A stretch of 64,000 bases of DNA from Mycolicibacterium monacense (GCF_010731575.1 NZ_AP022617.1:1302001-1366000), one strand, 5' to 3'; numbered from the stretch's first letter, positions 8,798 to 18,131 are shown. Numbers and translations are program-made. Notes: generated by a model from the letters alone, not told the origin.

Positions 8798-9677
8798 TCG
8801 GACGGATCCGGCCCGCGGTGTGGCCGGTGAGGACGACTGCGAGCACGAACGGCACCAAGGCGGCGCACAGCAGCACCGTCGTACCGGTGATGCCGACCGC
8901 GTCGCCGAAGACGACCATCATCCCCAGCGACGCCACCATGTTGGCGCCGGCGTGCAGCATCGCCCCCGGCCACACCGACCCGGTCTCCGACCACAGCCAG
9001 CCGATCAGGAACTCGAGCAGGATGCTCAGCGGCAGCCACAGCAGCATGCCCCACACCGCATCCGACACCGGGGCGTCGCCGCCGAAGTAGCCCACCCAGG
9101 GCAGCGGCCAGTGCCACAGCCCCCAGATCAGCCCGGTGAGGAACGTGGTGAGGATCGGACGGCCGGGCACGAGGCGGTCGCGCAGGTACGCCGTCCAGCC
9201 GTACTCCTCACCCCAGAAGACCGGCGACAGCGCGATGCAGATCAGCGGGCCTGCGGCCAGGTACAGCCACGAGGACGCACTCAGATCCGTCGATTGCGGT
9301 GACCACATGCCGGTCGCCGCGGCGATACCGACGGCCAGGAGCAGCACACCCCACGGGATCGTCACGGCCGCCGCGTAATGCCGCCACGATGTCCGCAGCC
9401 GCAACCGCATGCCGGAATCGCGAAAACCCTGCCGGGTCACCCATCGACGCACCACGCAGGCGGCCAGGGCGGGGACGAAGGCGGCGGTGAGCAGTTGGAT
9501 GACGGGATCGTCCAACGACCCGCCCGCCAGGTGGACGCCGAACCAGGGGATCCATGCGCCGGCGAACGCCAGGATCAGGAACCAGCCGACACCCCGTCGG
9601 CGGACGCCGCGGGGTTCGGCCCACGCCCTCGCGGTCGGATGGTTCTCCTGCAGGACTGCGTCAGGTGCCGGGCACAT
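8775..9677 (-). CDS. CPBP-family intramembrane metalloprotease (CAAX protease/bacteriocin-processing type)
   Basis: A 300-residue polytopic membrane protein. About seven or eight hydrophobic segments are visible (first near residues 31-50, last near 265-290). The family's metal-binding motifs are present: GEEYGWTAYL, with the paired glutamates, then GLIWGLWHWPLPW and LHAGANM, supplying the histidines. CPBP proteases cleave membrane-embedded substrates and in bacteria are linked to bacteriocin immunity or protein secretion; no substrate can be named. The 3' end overlaps the methyltransferase gene by 23 bases, tail to tail. No clear ribosome site is seen at the chosen ATG. Confidence 0.85.
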   Translation of the reverse strand: MCPAPDAVLQENHPTARAWAEPRGVRRRGVGWFLILAFAGAWIPWFGVHLAGGSLDDPVIQLLTAAFVPALAACVVRRWVTRQGFRDSGMRLRLRTSWRHYAAAVTIPWGVLLLAVGIAAATGMWSPQSTDLSASSWLYLAAGPLICIALSPVFWGEEYGWTAYLRDRLVPGRPILTTFLTGLIWGLWHWPLPWVGYFGGDAPVSDAVWGMLLWLPLSILLEFLIGWLWSETGSVWPGAMLHAGANMVASLGMMVVFGDAVGITGTTVLLCAALVPFVLAVVLTGHTAGRIRPISGAATG

Positions 9678-9710
9678 GCTCCCATCATGATCGCCAGAAC
9701 AGGTGGTGGG

Positions 9711-10328
9711 TCACCCCGCTGGGGCTCGGCACCGCCTCGTGGAGTAGCGGTCCTCCAACTCCTCCGGCGACTCCCACAGTCGCGATCCCCGTCCGATGCG
9801 CACATCGGATACCGCGACGTGCAGCGTGTCCACCAGGCCCGCGTCGAGGAACTGTCGAATGACCGTCGCGCCGCCGCCCAACCGGACGTCTCTGCCCTGC
9901 GCGGCCTCGCGGGCCTGTTCGAGGACTGCGGCGGGGGCATCGTCGACGAAGTGGAACGTGGTGTCGGACAGGGTGAACGACGGGCGCGGATGATGGGTCA
10001 TCACGAAGACCGGGGTGTGGAACGGTGGTTCGTCGCCCCACCAGCCCTGCCATTCGTGGTCGCGCCACGGGCCGCGATGGGGGCTGAACTTGTTACGGCC
10101 CATGATCTCGGCGCCGATGTTGTTGGTGAAGTCCCGGGTGAAGTAGTCGTCGAGCCCGCGGCTGCCGCCGGGGTCGGTGCGGTTGGGCCAGCTCGCGGTC
10201 GCGCCGGCCCACGCGAACATGTCACCCGGGTCGACGTGGCCGAAAGGCCGTTCGAGGCTCTGGTTCTCGCCGGCGCCGAAACCGTCGCTGGAGACGTTGA
10301 AGTTCTGGACTCTGAGGAGTTGGGGCAT
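9711..10328 (-). CDS. Dihydrofolate-reductase-family (RibD C-terminal-like) protein with 3' frameshift
   Basis: A 205-residue reductase-fold protein, opening MPQLLRVQNFNVSSDG and carrying GAEIMGRNKFSP, VFVMTHHPRPS and LGGGATVIRQFLDAGLVDTLHVAVS, typical of the RibD-C/DHFR-like superfamily. The reading frame ends with 11 atypical residues after LEDRY. The family's usual C-terminal ending, here HEAVPSPSGVTHHLFWRS, is encoded one frame over, from about 9738 down to a stop at 9685. A single missing base near 9738-9742 would explain this. Either the gene has a recent 3' frameshift or the assembly has an error. ATG 10328 fits the family start better than an in-frame codon at 10361. Confidence 0.8.
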   Translation of the reverse strand: MPQLLRVQNFNVSSDGFGAGENQSLERPFGHVDPGDMFAWAGATASWPNRTDPGGSRGLDDYFTRDFTNNIGAEIMGRNKFSPHRGPWRDHEWQGWWGDEPPFHTPVFVMTHHPRPSFTLSDTTFHFVDDAPAAVLEQAREAAQGRDVRLGGGATVIRQFLDAGLVDTLHVAVSDVRIGRGSRLWESPEELEDRYSTRRCRAPAG

Positions 10329-10455
10329 GACAGTGGGACCACGGAGAGCGGCTGAACTCATCGGTCATTCGCGCGCCCGGCCGACCGCGCCGAACGTGCG
10401 CCCAGTGCGAAGAATCGCCCGGATCTTCGCAGTGGACGCACACTCGCCGCACGGA

Positions 10456-10884
10456 TTACGTGACCGGCACCTCCGCCAGCTGCGTCAACCGCACGCTGTT
10501 GCCCGACGGATCGCGGAATCCGGAGTCGATCCCGTACGGCATCTCGTGCGGTGTCTCGGTGAACTCGACTCCGCGGGCGGACAACTCCTCGTAGCTGCGT
10601 TGGCAGTCGTCGGTGGTGAGGAACACCGTCCCGGCGAAGCCCTTCGCGGTCAGGTCGAGCACCTGCTGACGGGTGGCCTCGTCCATCACGGGTCGGCCGG
10701 GGACGGCCATCAGGACGATCGACACGTCGTCCTGTCCGGGCGGTCCGACGGTCAGCCACCGGAACATCCCGTCCACATCGGGTAGTGAAACATCCTGGCG
10801 CACTTCCATTCCGACCTTCGAGGTCCAGAATTCGAGCGCTGCTTGCTGGTCATGAACCCACAGGTGGGCACTTGCGATCTTCAT
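10456..10884 (-). CDS. VOC-superfamily (glyoxalase/bleomycin-resistance-like) protein
   Basis: A 142-residue protein with two beta-alpha-beta-beta-beta modules: KIASAHLWVHDQQAALEFWTSKVG opens the first, and GTVFLTTDDCQRSYEELSARGVEF with SGFRDPSGNSVRLTQ the second. Members bind a divalent metal or a drug and include glyoxalases, dioxygenases and antibiotic-binding proteins; the substrate cannot be inferred. It lies directly downstream of an AraC-type regulator and has its own probable leaderless promoter whose first three bases are that regulator's TAG stop. Confidence 0.85.
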   Translation of the reverse strand: MKIASAHLWVHDQQAALEFWTSKVGMEVRQDVSLPDVDGMFRWLTVGPPGQDDVSIVLMAVPGRPVMDEATRQQVLDLTAKGFAGTVFLTTDDCQRSYEELSARGVEFTETPHEMPYGIDSGFRDPSGNSVRLTQLAEVPVT

Positions 10885-10891
10885 GGAATGA

Positions 10892-10897
10892 ACGCTA
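10892..10897 (-). promoter_or_regulatory. -10 element for the VOC gene
   Basis: On the minus strand TAGCGT lies 7 bases before ATG 10884. Its TAG is also the stop codon of the upstream AraC-type gene. The placement suggests leaderless transcription of the VOC gene in addition to read-through. Confidence 0.45.
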
Positions 10898-11347
10898 CGA
10901 CCGGACGGGCGCCTTCGTCTTCTCCCCGTGTGCTGTCTTCACCCGGCTGTCGGCGGGCGGACGGGTGTCGCGCTTGAGGATGCATGTCGGCACCCGCGCG
11001 TACGTGGCCGCCGGGGGCAGGCTGGCCCGGTAGGCGGCTGGCGGCAGACCGTAGACCCGGGCGAAGCTGGTGGTGAACGACCCGACGCTCTGCAGCCCGA
11101 CCATCGCGCAGATGTCGGCCACCGAACGGTCGGTGTAACGCAACAGCGCGGCGGCGCGTTCGAGTCGGCGGGTCTGCAGGTACTCGCGCGGCGACTCCCC
11201 GAAGGTGCGGGTGAACATGCGGCTGAAGTGCGCCCGCGACAGACCGGCGGCCGCGGCGAGGTCGTCGACGGTGATCGGCTCGGCGTACCGGGCGTCGACG
11301 AGGTCACGGGCACGCTGCAGATAGCGGGCCGGCGGCACCTGCGGCAT
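10895..11347 (-). CDS. AraC-family transcriptional regulator (DNA-binding domain type)
   Basis: A 150-residue regulator with the two-HTH AraC domain near its N-terminus (about residues 8-106): TVDDLAAAAGLSRAHFSRMFTRTFG, then RSVADICAMVGLQSVGSFTTSFARVYG. There is no separate ligand-binding domain, only a basic 45-residue tail. Short AraC proteins of this kind often regulate a neighbouring VOC gene; here the VOC gene is 10 bases downstream. Its promoter is head to head with that of rnpB. Confidence 0.87.
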   Translation of the reverse strand: MPQVPPARYLQRARDLVDARYAEPITVDDLAAAAGLSRAHFSRMFTRTFGESPREYLQTRRLERAAALLRYTDRSVADICAMVGLQSVGSFTTSFARVYGLPPAAYRASLPPAATYARVPTCILKRDTRPPADSRVKTAHGEKTKAPVRS

Positions 11348-11354
11348 ACATATG

Positions 11355-11364
11355 AGGGTACGGT
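11355..11364. promoter_or_regulatory. Head-to-head -10 elements for the AraC-type gene and rnpB
   Basis: AGGGTACGGT contains TACGGT on the plus strand (11359-11364), which would start transcription near 11371-11372, the 5' end of RNase P RNA. It also contains TACCCT on the minus strand (11360-11355), 7 bases before ATG 11347. The two hexamers share the central TA. Confidence 0.5.
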
Positions 11365-11371
11365 GATCTGC

Positions 11372-11781
<410 letters not shown>

Positions 11782-11784
11782 CCG

Positions 11785-13293
11785 TCACTTGTCCTTCTTC
11801 CGGGCCTTGCGCACCGACTTGTCGAGTTTGCGCAGCGCGCCGTCGACCTGTGCCCGCGACTGTTCGGCGGCGTCGAACTCCATCTGGTACAGCAGTCCGT
11901 AGGTGAACGTGTCCTCGCCGGCCGCATGCGCCGCCTCGGACTCGTGGAGCAGGTGCGTGCGGCTGACCACGCTGTCCTGGTGGTCGCCGAGCAGCGACTG
12001 GATCGCCTTGGCCCGTTCCGACACCTTGGCCTTACCGGTGGCCGCCGCCGTGTAGCGAAGTCGCTTCGCACCCTTGCGGATTCGATGCAGTGCCTCGTCG
12101 GCTTCGGTGTCGGCGGCCGCTGCCGCCTTCCTGGCGGCTTTGCGGACCCGCTTGTAGGCGGAGTCGATCGTGGTCGGCTTCGGCTCCTCACCGGGGCCGG
12201 TGCCCGGCGGTTCGGCGGCCACCAGACCGTCGAGGGCATCGAGCAGGCGGAAGTAACGCTGCGAACGCATCGCGATCAGCGACCGTTTCCACCCCGACTG
12301 GTACCGCCGCTTCGCACCTTCCACCAGCCGCTCCCGCACCGGCCCCCGCACCATTTCGGGCGCCAACCCGTCGAGCGCGTTGGCGTACCGTTCGGCGAGC
12401 ACTTCGGCGTCGCGCGCCACCCCGAGTACCGCGGCCAGCTGGCGCAGTTCGTCGAGCACCCACGCGTCGTCCGAGATGCCGAACACGCCCTCGGCGGACT
12501 GCAGCAGGCTGCGGATCTTGCGCGTCGTCACCCGCATCTGGTGGACCGAGTCCTCGACGTCGGCGCGCACCGCGCGGTCCCACTCCACCAGCTGCTCGAC
12601 CTGTTCGGCGACGGCCCGGCGCACTGGATCCTCGGTATGGGTCTTCACCTCGTCGTCGGGTTGTCCGGTGTCGAGCACCCGGCCCAGCTTCGACCCGTGC
12701 CCGGCCGGTGAGGCCCCGGCGTCCAGCAGCCGGTTCGTCAACCGGTCGAGCAGTTTCGCGTCACCCGCACCGGTCAGTTCCAGCTCCCACTCGCGCCACC
12801 GCTGCTCCTCGCCGCCCTCCGCGGAGGCGGTCACCTCGTCGTCGCAGAACTCGGCCACCGCGTCACCGGCGGGCCCGTGCAGCAGGTCGACGGTGCGCCG
12901 CGTGCTGATCCGCGCGACCGGGGCGAGTGGACGGTCCCGCACGATCGCCAGCACGACGTCGCGGAGTTCGTCGGGCACCTCGTTCTCAGCGCCGTCGAGC
13001 GGTGCGCGGACCTCGGTGCGCGCATCGGGTCCCGCGGGGAGTTTGAGATGCCAGCCGGCGTCGGTGCCACCCGTGCGGCGCCGCAACGTGATCCGGTGCG
13101 CGGCGAGGTCCAGTCCGGGGGTGTCGAAGTACACGGCGTCGAGTTGCTGAACGGGTAGGCGCTCGACCCGAGCGACCGCGCTGAGCCCGTCGAACGACGG
13201 GGAGACCGTCGACTCGGCGCTGTCCGGTTCCGCGACCTCGAACTTGCGTTCCACCTCGGTGTACCGAGATGTCTTGGGCGTCTTGGCTGCCAT
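11785..13293 (-). CDS. CYTH and CHAD domain-containing protein
   Basis: A 502-residue two-domain protein (Rv2226 type). The N-terminal CYTH domain (about 1-205) opens with EVERKFEV, the ExExK signature of the triphosphate tunnel fold, and has LDAVYFDTPGLDL and HRITLRRRTGG. The C-terminal CHAD domain (about 215-495) is alpha-helical, with histidine/arginine motifs VHQMRVTTRKIRSLL and LHRIRKGAKRLRYT that bind polyphosphate. Such proteins are linked to inorganic (poly)phosphate metabolism; the exact activity is not known. ATG 13293 follows the ribosome site AAGGTGG and is preferred over upstream in-frame codons because ExExK then lies about 13 residues in. Confidence 0.92.
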   Translation of the reverse strand: MAAKTPKTSRYTEVERKFEVAEPDSAESTVSPSFDGLSAVARVERLPVQQLDAVYFDTPGLDLAAHRITLRRRTGGTDAGWHLKLPAGPDARTEVRAPLDGAENEVPDELRDVVLAIVRDRPLAPVARISTRRTVDLLHGPAGDAVAEFCDDEVTASAEGGEEQRWREWELELTGAGDAKLLDRLTNRLLDAGASPAGHGSKLGRVLDTGQPDDEVKTHTEDPVRRAVAEQVEQLVEWDRAVRADVEDSVHQMRVTTRKIRSLLQSAEGVFGISDDAWVLDELRQLAAVLGVARDAEVLAERYANALDGLAPEMVRGPVRERLVEGAKRRYQSGWKRSLIAMRSQRYFRLLDALDGLVAAEPPGTGPGEEPKPTTIDSAYKRVRKAARKAAAAADTEADEALHRIRKGAKRLRYTAAATGKAKVSERAKAIQSLLGDHQDSVVSRTHLLHESEAAHAAGEDTFTYGLLYQMEFDAAEQSRAQVDGALRKLDKSVRKARKKDK

Positions 13294-13367
13294 GTCCACC
13301 TTCGCTGGTCCGTGGGGGCCACAAGCCTGCCACACCGAGGTGAACGAGCCCCGACGACGGCGATCGC

Positions 13368-13373
13368 TACAGT
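13368..13373 (+). promoter_or_regulatory. -10 element for leaderless enoyl-CoA hydratase gene
   Basis: TACAGT, six bases before GTG 13380, gives a transcription start at the G of the start codon. No Shine-Dalgarno sequence is present. Confidence 0.55.
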
Positions 13374-13379
13374 CCCCCT

Positions 13380-14159
13380 GTGAGCGAATACGAGGCAATC
13401 ACCTTCGAGCAGTCAGGTCCGGTGGCCCGGATCGTGTTGAACCGCCCGGAGGCGGCGAACGGGATGAACGACACCATGACCGCCGAACTCGCCGACGCCG
13501 CCGCGCGCTGCGACACCTCGGCGACCAAGGCGGTGGTGCTCACCGGGTCCGGCCGCTTCTTCTGTGCCGGAGGCGATCTCAAGGCTTTCGCGACGGCGCC
13601 GTCGCGGGGCCGGTTCATCAAGGGCGTCGCCGACGATCTGCACCGGGCCGTCTCGACATTCGCCCGGATGGACGCCGTGCTGGTGACCGCGGTCAACGGC
13701 GCCGCGGCCGGGGCCGGTTTCAGCATCGCCGTGGCCGGCGACCTGGTACTGGCCGCCGAATCCGCGTCGTTCACGATGGCCTACACCAAGGTCGGGCTGA
13801 GCCCGGACGGCAGCGCCTCGTACCACCTGCCGCGACTGATCGGGATGCGCCGCGCGCAGGAGCTCATGCTGACCAACCGCACACTGTCGGCCGGCGAAGC
13901 CCTCGACTGGGGTCTGGTCACCGACGTGGTACCCGACGCCGAACTCGGCGACCGCGCGACCGCGCTGGCCGATCAGTTGGCCGGCGGTTCGGCGCCGTCG
14001 CACGGTGCGGTCAAGACGCTGCTGCTGGCCTCGCTGAAGAACGGTCTCGAAGAGCAGATGGAACTCGAGGGCCGGACGATTGCGCGCCGCGCCGACTCCG
14101 CCGACGGCCGCGAAGGTGTCGACGCGTTCCTCGCCAAACGCAGGGCGGACTTCGCGTAA
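13380..14159 (+). CDS. Enoyl-CoA hydratase/isomerase family protein
   Basis: A 259-residue crotonase-fold protein. The first oxyanion-hole region is FCAGGDLKAF and the second is NGAAAGAGFSIAVAGDLVLAAESASF. Catalytic hydratases carry two glutamates: the first position here is Ala/Gly-rich (AAAGAG), while the second region TKVGLSPDGSASYHLPRLIG carries Asp in place of the usual Glu. It may therefore be an isomerase or another crotonase rather than a standard hydratase. It acts on acyl-CoA substrates in the cytoplasm. Start GTG 13380 is supported by an adjacent -10. It ends 10 bases from the stop of panB. Confidence 0.85.
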   Translation: MSEYEAITFEQSGPVARIVLNRPEAANGMNDTMTAELADAAARCDTSATKAVVLTGSGRFFCAGGDLKAFATAPSRGRFIKGVADDLHRAVSTFARMDAVLVTAVNGAAAGAGFSIAVAGDLVLAAESASFTMAYTKVGLSPDGSASYHLPRLIGMRRAQELMLTNRTLSAGEALDWGLVTDVVPDAELGDRATALADQLAGGSAPSHGAVKTLLLASLKNGLEEQMELEGRTIARRADSADGREGVDAFLAKRRADFA

Positions 14160-14169
14160 GACAGTCCGC

Positions 14170-15018
14170 CTAGAAGCTGTGCTCCTCGGCCGGGAACACC
14201 CCGGCCGCCACCTCGTCGGCGTACTGGCTTGCCGCACGGCGCAATTCGGCGCCGACATCGCCGAAGCGCTTCACGAACTTCGCCGTCCTGCCCGACGTCA
14301 GTCCGGCCATGTCCTGCCAGACCAGCACCTGCGCATCGCAATTCGGCCCGGCGCCGATGCCGACCGTCGGGATGGTCAGCTTGCCGGTGATCTGGGTGGC
14401 CAGTTCGGCGGGCACCATCTCCATCACCACCGAGAACGCGCCGGCCTCCTGGACCGCGATCGCGTCGTGGATGGTCTGCTCGGCGGCGTCGCCACGGCCC
14501 TGGACCTTGAAGCCGCCCAGGCCGTTGACGCTCTGCGGGGTGAAGCCGATGTGCGCCATGACCGGGATGCCCGCCGCGGACAGCGTGGCGATCTGCTCGG
14601 CGACGCGTTCGCCGCCCTCGAGTTTGACCGCGTGCGCACCGGTCTCCTTGAGGAACCGGGTGGCCGTGGCCAGGGCTTGGCGAGGGCCTTCCTCGTAGCT
14701 GCCGAACGGCAGATCCGCCACCACCAACGCATGCGGTGCGCCCCGCACCACGCCGCGCACCAGTGGGATCAACTCGTCGATCGTGATCGGCACCGTGGTG
14801 TCGTAGCCGTAGACGACGTTGGCGGCCGAGTCGCCCACGAGCAACACCGGAATGCCGGCGTCGTCGAATGCCCGGGCGGTGGAGAAGTCGTAGGCGGTGA
14901 GCATCGCCCACTTGTGCCCTTCGGCCTTCCACTTCTGCAGGTGGGTGGTGCGGACCTTGACGCGCGGCTTGGGGGTGGGCTGATCGCTCGCAGCACCGTA
15001 GACAGTCTGCTCAGACAT
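14170..15018 (-). CDS. panB: 3-methyl-2-oxobutanoate hydroxymethyltransferase (ketopantoate hydroxymethyltransferase)
   Basis: A 282-residue PanB, the first committed enzyme of pantothenate (coenzyme A) synthesis: it transfers a hydroxymethyl group from methylenetetrahydrofolate to 2-oxoisovalerate. Motifs visible are [35 protein letters not shown] (metal-binding Asp), [18 protein letters not shown] (catalytic Lys/Glu), [14 protein letters not shown] and [27 protein letters not shown] 15018 follows a GAGGG ribosome site; upstream in-frame codons would add unconserved residues. The C-terminus faces the enoyl-CoA hydratase gene. Confidence 0.97.
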   Translation of the reverse strand: MSEQTVYGAASDQPTPKPRVKVRTTHLQKWKAEGHKWAMLTAYDFSTARAFDDAGIPVLLVGDSAANVVYGYDTTVPITIDELIPLVRGVVRGAPHALVVADLPFGSYEEGPRQALATATRFLKETGAHAVKLEGGERVAEQIATLSAAGIPVMAHIGFTPQSVNGLGGFKVQGRGDAAEQTIHDAIAVQEAGAFSVVMEMVPAELATQITGKLTIPTVGIGAGPNCDAQVLVWQDMAGLTSGRTAKFVKRFGDVGAELRRAASQYADEVAAGVFPAEEHSF

Positions 15019-15160
15019 CGTTGTCCCTCGTGATGGTCGGGTCGATCCTCGAGGCCCATCCGGGTCCCCGGGTTCGTCTGACGTCCCAAGTCTGCCACTC
15101 CGGCGCGCGCAGGTGAACACGGTGTTAAGTGGATTTGCTCACACCGTCGTCCCGGACCCC

Positions 15161-15166
15161 TACGCT
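15161..15166 (+). promoter_or_regulatory. -10 element for leaderless WS/DGAT gene
   Basis: TACGCT ends 6 bases before ATG 15173. The same hexamer occurs before glnA2. No ribosome site precedes the ATG. Confidence 0.55.
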
Positions 15167-15172
15167 GGGCGT

Positions 15173-16564
15173 ATGCAACGGCTCAGCGGTCTCGACGCCA
15201 GTTTCCTGTATCTCGAAACCGCACAGCAGCTCCTGCACGTGTGCTCGATCCTCGAGCTGGACACCACGACGATGCCCGGCGGCTACACCTTCGCCAAACT
15301 GCGCGACGCCCTGTCGCGGCGCATCGAGTCCATGCCGCAGTTCCGCGAGAAGCTCGCCGACAGCCGGTTCAACCCCGACCACCCGGTGTGGGTGGAGGAC
15401 AAGGACTTCGACGTCGACCGGCATCTTCACCGCATCGGGCTGCCCGCGCCTGGCGGCCGCGAGGAGCTCGCGGAGATCCTCGGCCACATCGCCTCGCTGC
15501 CGCTGGACCGCTCCCGGCCGCTGTGGGAGAAGTGGATCATCGAGGGCATCGACGGGACCGACGCCCGCGACGGGGGACCGCTCGTGGTGCTGACCAAGGT
15601 GCACCACGCCGCCGTCGACGGTGTCACCGGCGCCAGCCTCATGTCGCAGCTGTGCAGCACCGAACCCGATGCGCCGGACCCCGAACCGGTCGCGGGCGTC
15701 GGCGGCGGCAACCAGCTCGAGATCGCCGTCAACGGGGCGATCAAGTTCGCCACCCGGCCGCTGAAACTGGCCAACGCGTTGCCCGCGACGGTCAACACGG
15801 TGCTCGACACCGTCAAGCGTGCGCGTTCGGGGCTGTCGATGGCGCCTCCCTTCGTGGCGCCGCAGACGGCATGGAACGCCAACGTGACCAGCCACCGCAA
15901 CATCGCGTTCGCCCAACTCGAGCTCGACGACGTGAAGGCCGTCAAGAACCACTTCGGCGTCAAGCTCAACGACGTGGTGATGGCGCTGGTCTCGGGCGTG
16001 CTGCGCAAGTTCCTGCAGGATCGGGGGGAACTGCCCACCAGCACGCTGATCGCCGCGGTGCCGGTGTCGGTGCACGACAAGTCCGACCGGCCCGGACGCA
16101 ACCAGGTGTCGGCGATGTTCTCCCGCCTCGAGACCCAGATCGAGGACCCGGTCGAACGCCTCAAGGCCATCTCGGAGGCCAATTCCGTTGCCAAACAGCA
16201 TAATTCGGCGATCGGCGCCACGCTGCTGCAGGATTGGACGACGTTCGCCGCACCCGCGGTGTTCGGGATGGCGATGCGCGTCTACGCCGCCAGCCGGCTG
16301 TCCGGCGCCCGCCCGGTGCTCAACCTCGTGGTCTCCAACGTCCCCGGCCCCCAGATGCCGCTGTACTACCTCGGCAACGAGGTCAAGGCGATGTATCCGA
16401 TCGGACCGGTCTTCCACGGCTCCGGGCTCAACATCACGGTGATGTCGCTCAACGGCAAACTCGACGTGGGGATCGTGTCCTGCCCCGAGTTGCTGCCCGA
16501 CCTGTGGGACATGGCCGATGACTTCGGCCACGCACTCGAGGAACTGCTCGACGCGACCCGGTGA
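15173..16564 (+). CDS. Wax ester synthase/diacylglycerol acyltransferase (WS/DGAT family)
   Basis: A 463-residue WS/DGAT enzyme. It transfers an acyl group from acyl-CoA to diacylglycerol or a fatty alcohol and supports storage-lipid formation in mycobacteria. The catalytic motif HHxxxDG is HHAAVDG at residues 144-150. Family blocks LSGLDASFLYLE, PLWEKWIIEGI, NDVVMALVSGVLRKFL, and SNVPGPQMPLYYLG followed by YPIGPVFHGSGLNIT are all present. Length is normal. It is followed by the CaeA-type hydrolases, but a 49-base gap separates them, so co-transcription is only possible. Confidence 0.95.
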   Translation: MQRLSGLDASFLYLETAQQLLHVCSILELDTTTMPGGYTFAKLRDALSRRIESMPQFREKLADSRFNPDHPVWVEDKDFDVDRHLHRIGLPAPGGREELAEILGHIASLPLDRSRPLWEKWIIEGIDGTDARDGGPLVVLTKVHHAAVDGVTGASLMSQLCSTEPDAPDPEPVAGVGGGNQLEIAVNGAIKFATRPLKLANALPATVNTVLDTVKRARSGLSMAPPFVAPQTAWNANVTSHRNIAFAQLELDDVKAVKNHFGVKLNDVVMALVSGVLRKFLQDRGELPTSTLIAAVPVSVHDKSDRPGRNQVSAMFSRLETQIEDPVERLKAISEANSVAKQHNSAIGATLLQDWTTFAAPAVFGMAMRVYAASRLSGARPVLNLVVSNVPGPQMPLYYLGNEVKAMYPIGPVFHGSGLNITVMSLNGKLDVGIVSCPELLPDLWDMADDFGHALEELLDATR

Positions 16565-16613
16565 AACCGCCGCTCGCGGGGGTCGGCGCCGGTTCATGGC
16601 AGCATGTGGTGCC

Positions 16614-18131
16614 ATGAGGCTTCGGATCGGGGTCGCGGCGACCGTCATCGCACTGCCGCTCGTCGCGGGGTGCAGCAACCTGGTCGACGGTCGCGCGGTC
16701 ATCGCCGTACCGCGGCCGGGGACACCCATCCAGTGGGCGCCGTGTCAGGCCGGTGCGCCGTCGGACGAATCCCGCATCCCCGCGGGCGCGGAATGCGGTC
16801 TGCTGTCGGTGCCGGTCGACTACGCCGACCCCGACGGTGACGTGGCGCGGCTGGCGATGATCCGCTTCAAGGCCACCGGCGACAGGATCGGCTCGATGGT
16901 GATCAACCCCGGCGGCCCGGGCGAGTCGGGTGTCGAGGCGGCCGCATCGATGCTGTCGACGGTGCCGCAGTCCGTCCGGGAACGTTTCGACGTCGTCGGG
17001 TTCGACCCGCGTGGGGTCGCGTCCTCCACCCCGGCGGTGTGGTGCAACTCCGACGCCGACAACGACCGGCTGCGCGCCGACCCCCAGGTCGACTACAGCC
17101 CGGAGGGCGTCGAGTACATCGAGAACGAGACGAAGGCGTTCATCGAACGCTGTGTCGACAAGTCCGGCAAGGACTTCCTGGCCAACATCGGCACCGTCAA
17201 CGTCGCCAAGGACCTCGACGCGATCCGCGCCGCGCTCGGTGACGACAAGCTGACCTACCTGGGGTACTCGTACGGCACCCGGATCGGCGCCGCCTATGCC
17301 GAGCAGTTCCCGGAGAAGGTGCGCGCGATGATCCTCGACGGCGCCGTGGACCCCAACGCCGACCCGCTGCAGGCCGACATCCGGCAGGCCGCCGCGTTCC
17401 AGACCGCGTTCAACGACTACGCCGCCGACTGCGCGAAGCAGCCGGACTGCCCGCTGGGCACCGACCCGGCCAAGGCCGTCGAGGTCTACAAGAGCCTGGT
17501 CGACCCGCTGGTCGAGAACCCGGCGAAGACCGACGACCCACGCGGACTGAGCTACAGCGATGCCATCGTCGGCACCATCCAGACGCTGTACTCACCGAAC
17601 CTGTGGCGCTACCTCACCCAGGGGCTGACCGAGCTCGAAGCCGGGCGCGGCGACACCATGCTGGCGCTGGCCGACCTCTACATGCGCCGGGATGCCCAGG
17701 GCCACTACAACAATTCGACCGACGCCCGGGTCGCGGTCAACTGCGTCGACCGACCGCCGGTGAAAGACCGCGACAAGATCGTCGAGCAGGACCGCAAGCT
17801 GCGCGAGGTCGCGCCGTTCATGAGCTACGGCGAGTTCACCGGGCACGCCCCGCTGAGCACCTGCGCCTTCTGGCCGGTCCCGCCGACCAGCGAGCCGCAC
17901 GAACTCGACGTCGAGGGGCTGCCGCCGATCCTGGTCGTGTCCACCACCAACGATCCGGCCACCCCGTATCAGGCCGGTGTCGACCTCGCCCGCCAACTCG
18001 GCGGCACCATGCTCACTTTCGAGGGCACCCAGCACACCGTGGTGTTCCAGGGCAACGCGTGCGTGGACGAGATCGCCGCCAGATACCTCATCGACGTCGT
18101 CGTCCCGCCGCCGGACACCCGGTGCCGCTGA
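16614..18131 (+). CDS. caeA: Exported alpha/beta hydrolase, CaeA/Hip1-type serine protease lipoprotein
   Basis: A 505-residue hydrolase with a lipoprotein signal: basic start, hydrophobic core and lipobox LVAGC (Cys20). The alpha/beta-hydrolase fold shows the nucleophile elbow GYSYGT (Ser219), oxyanion region NPGGPGESG, the Asp in STTNDPATPY and the His in GTQHTVVF. The M. tuberculosis counterpart (Rv2224c, Hip1/CaeA) is a cell-envelope serine protease/esterase that processes GroEL2 and affects envelope integrity. A paralogue follows in tandem after a 65-base gap. ATG 16614 is the only start that puts the signal peptide at the N-terminus. Confidence 0.92.
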   Translation: MRLRIGVAATVIALPLVAGCSNLVDGRAVIAVPRPGTPIQWAPCQAGAPSDESRIPAGAECGLLSVPVDYADPDGDVARLAMIRFKATGDRIGSMVINPGGPGESGVEAAASMLSTVPQSVRERFDVVGFDPRGVASSTPAVWCNSDADNDRLRADPQVDYSPEGVEYIENETKAFIERCVDKSGKDFLANIGTVNVAKDLDAIRAALGDDKLTYLGYSYGTRIGAAYAEQFPEKVRAMILDGAVDPNADPLQADIRQAAAFQTAFNDYAADCAKQPDCPLGTDPAKAVEVYKSLVDPLVENPAKTDDPRGLSYSDAIVGTIQTLYSPNLWRYLTQGLTELEAGRGDTMLALADLYMRRDAQGHYNNSTDARVAVNCVDRPPVKDRDKIVEQDRKLREVAPFMSYGEFTGHAPLSTCAFWPVPPTSEPHELDVEGLPPILVVSTTNDPATPYQAGVDLARQLGGTMLTFEGTQHTVVFQGNACVDEIAARYLIDVVVPPPDTRCR

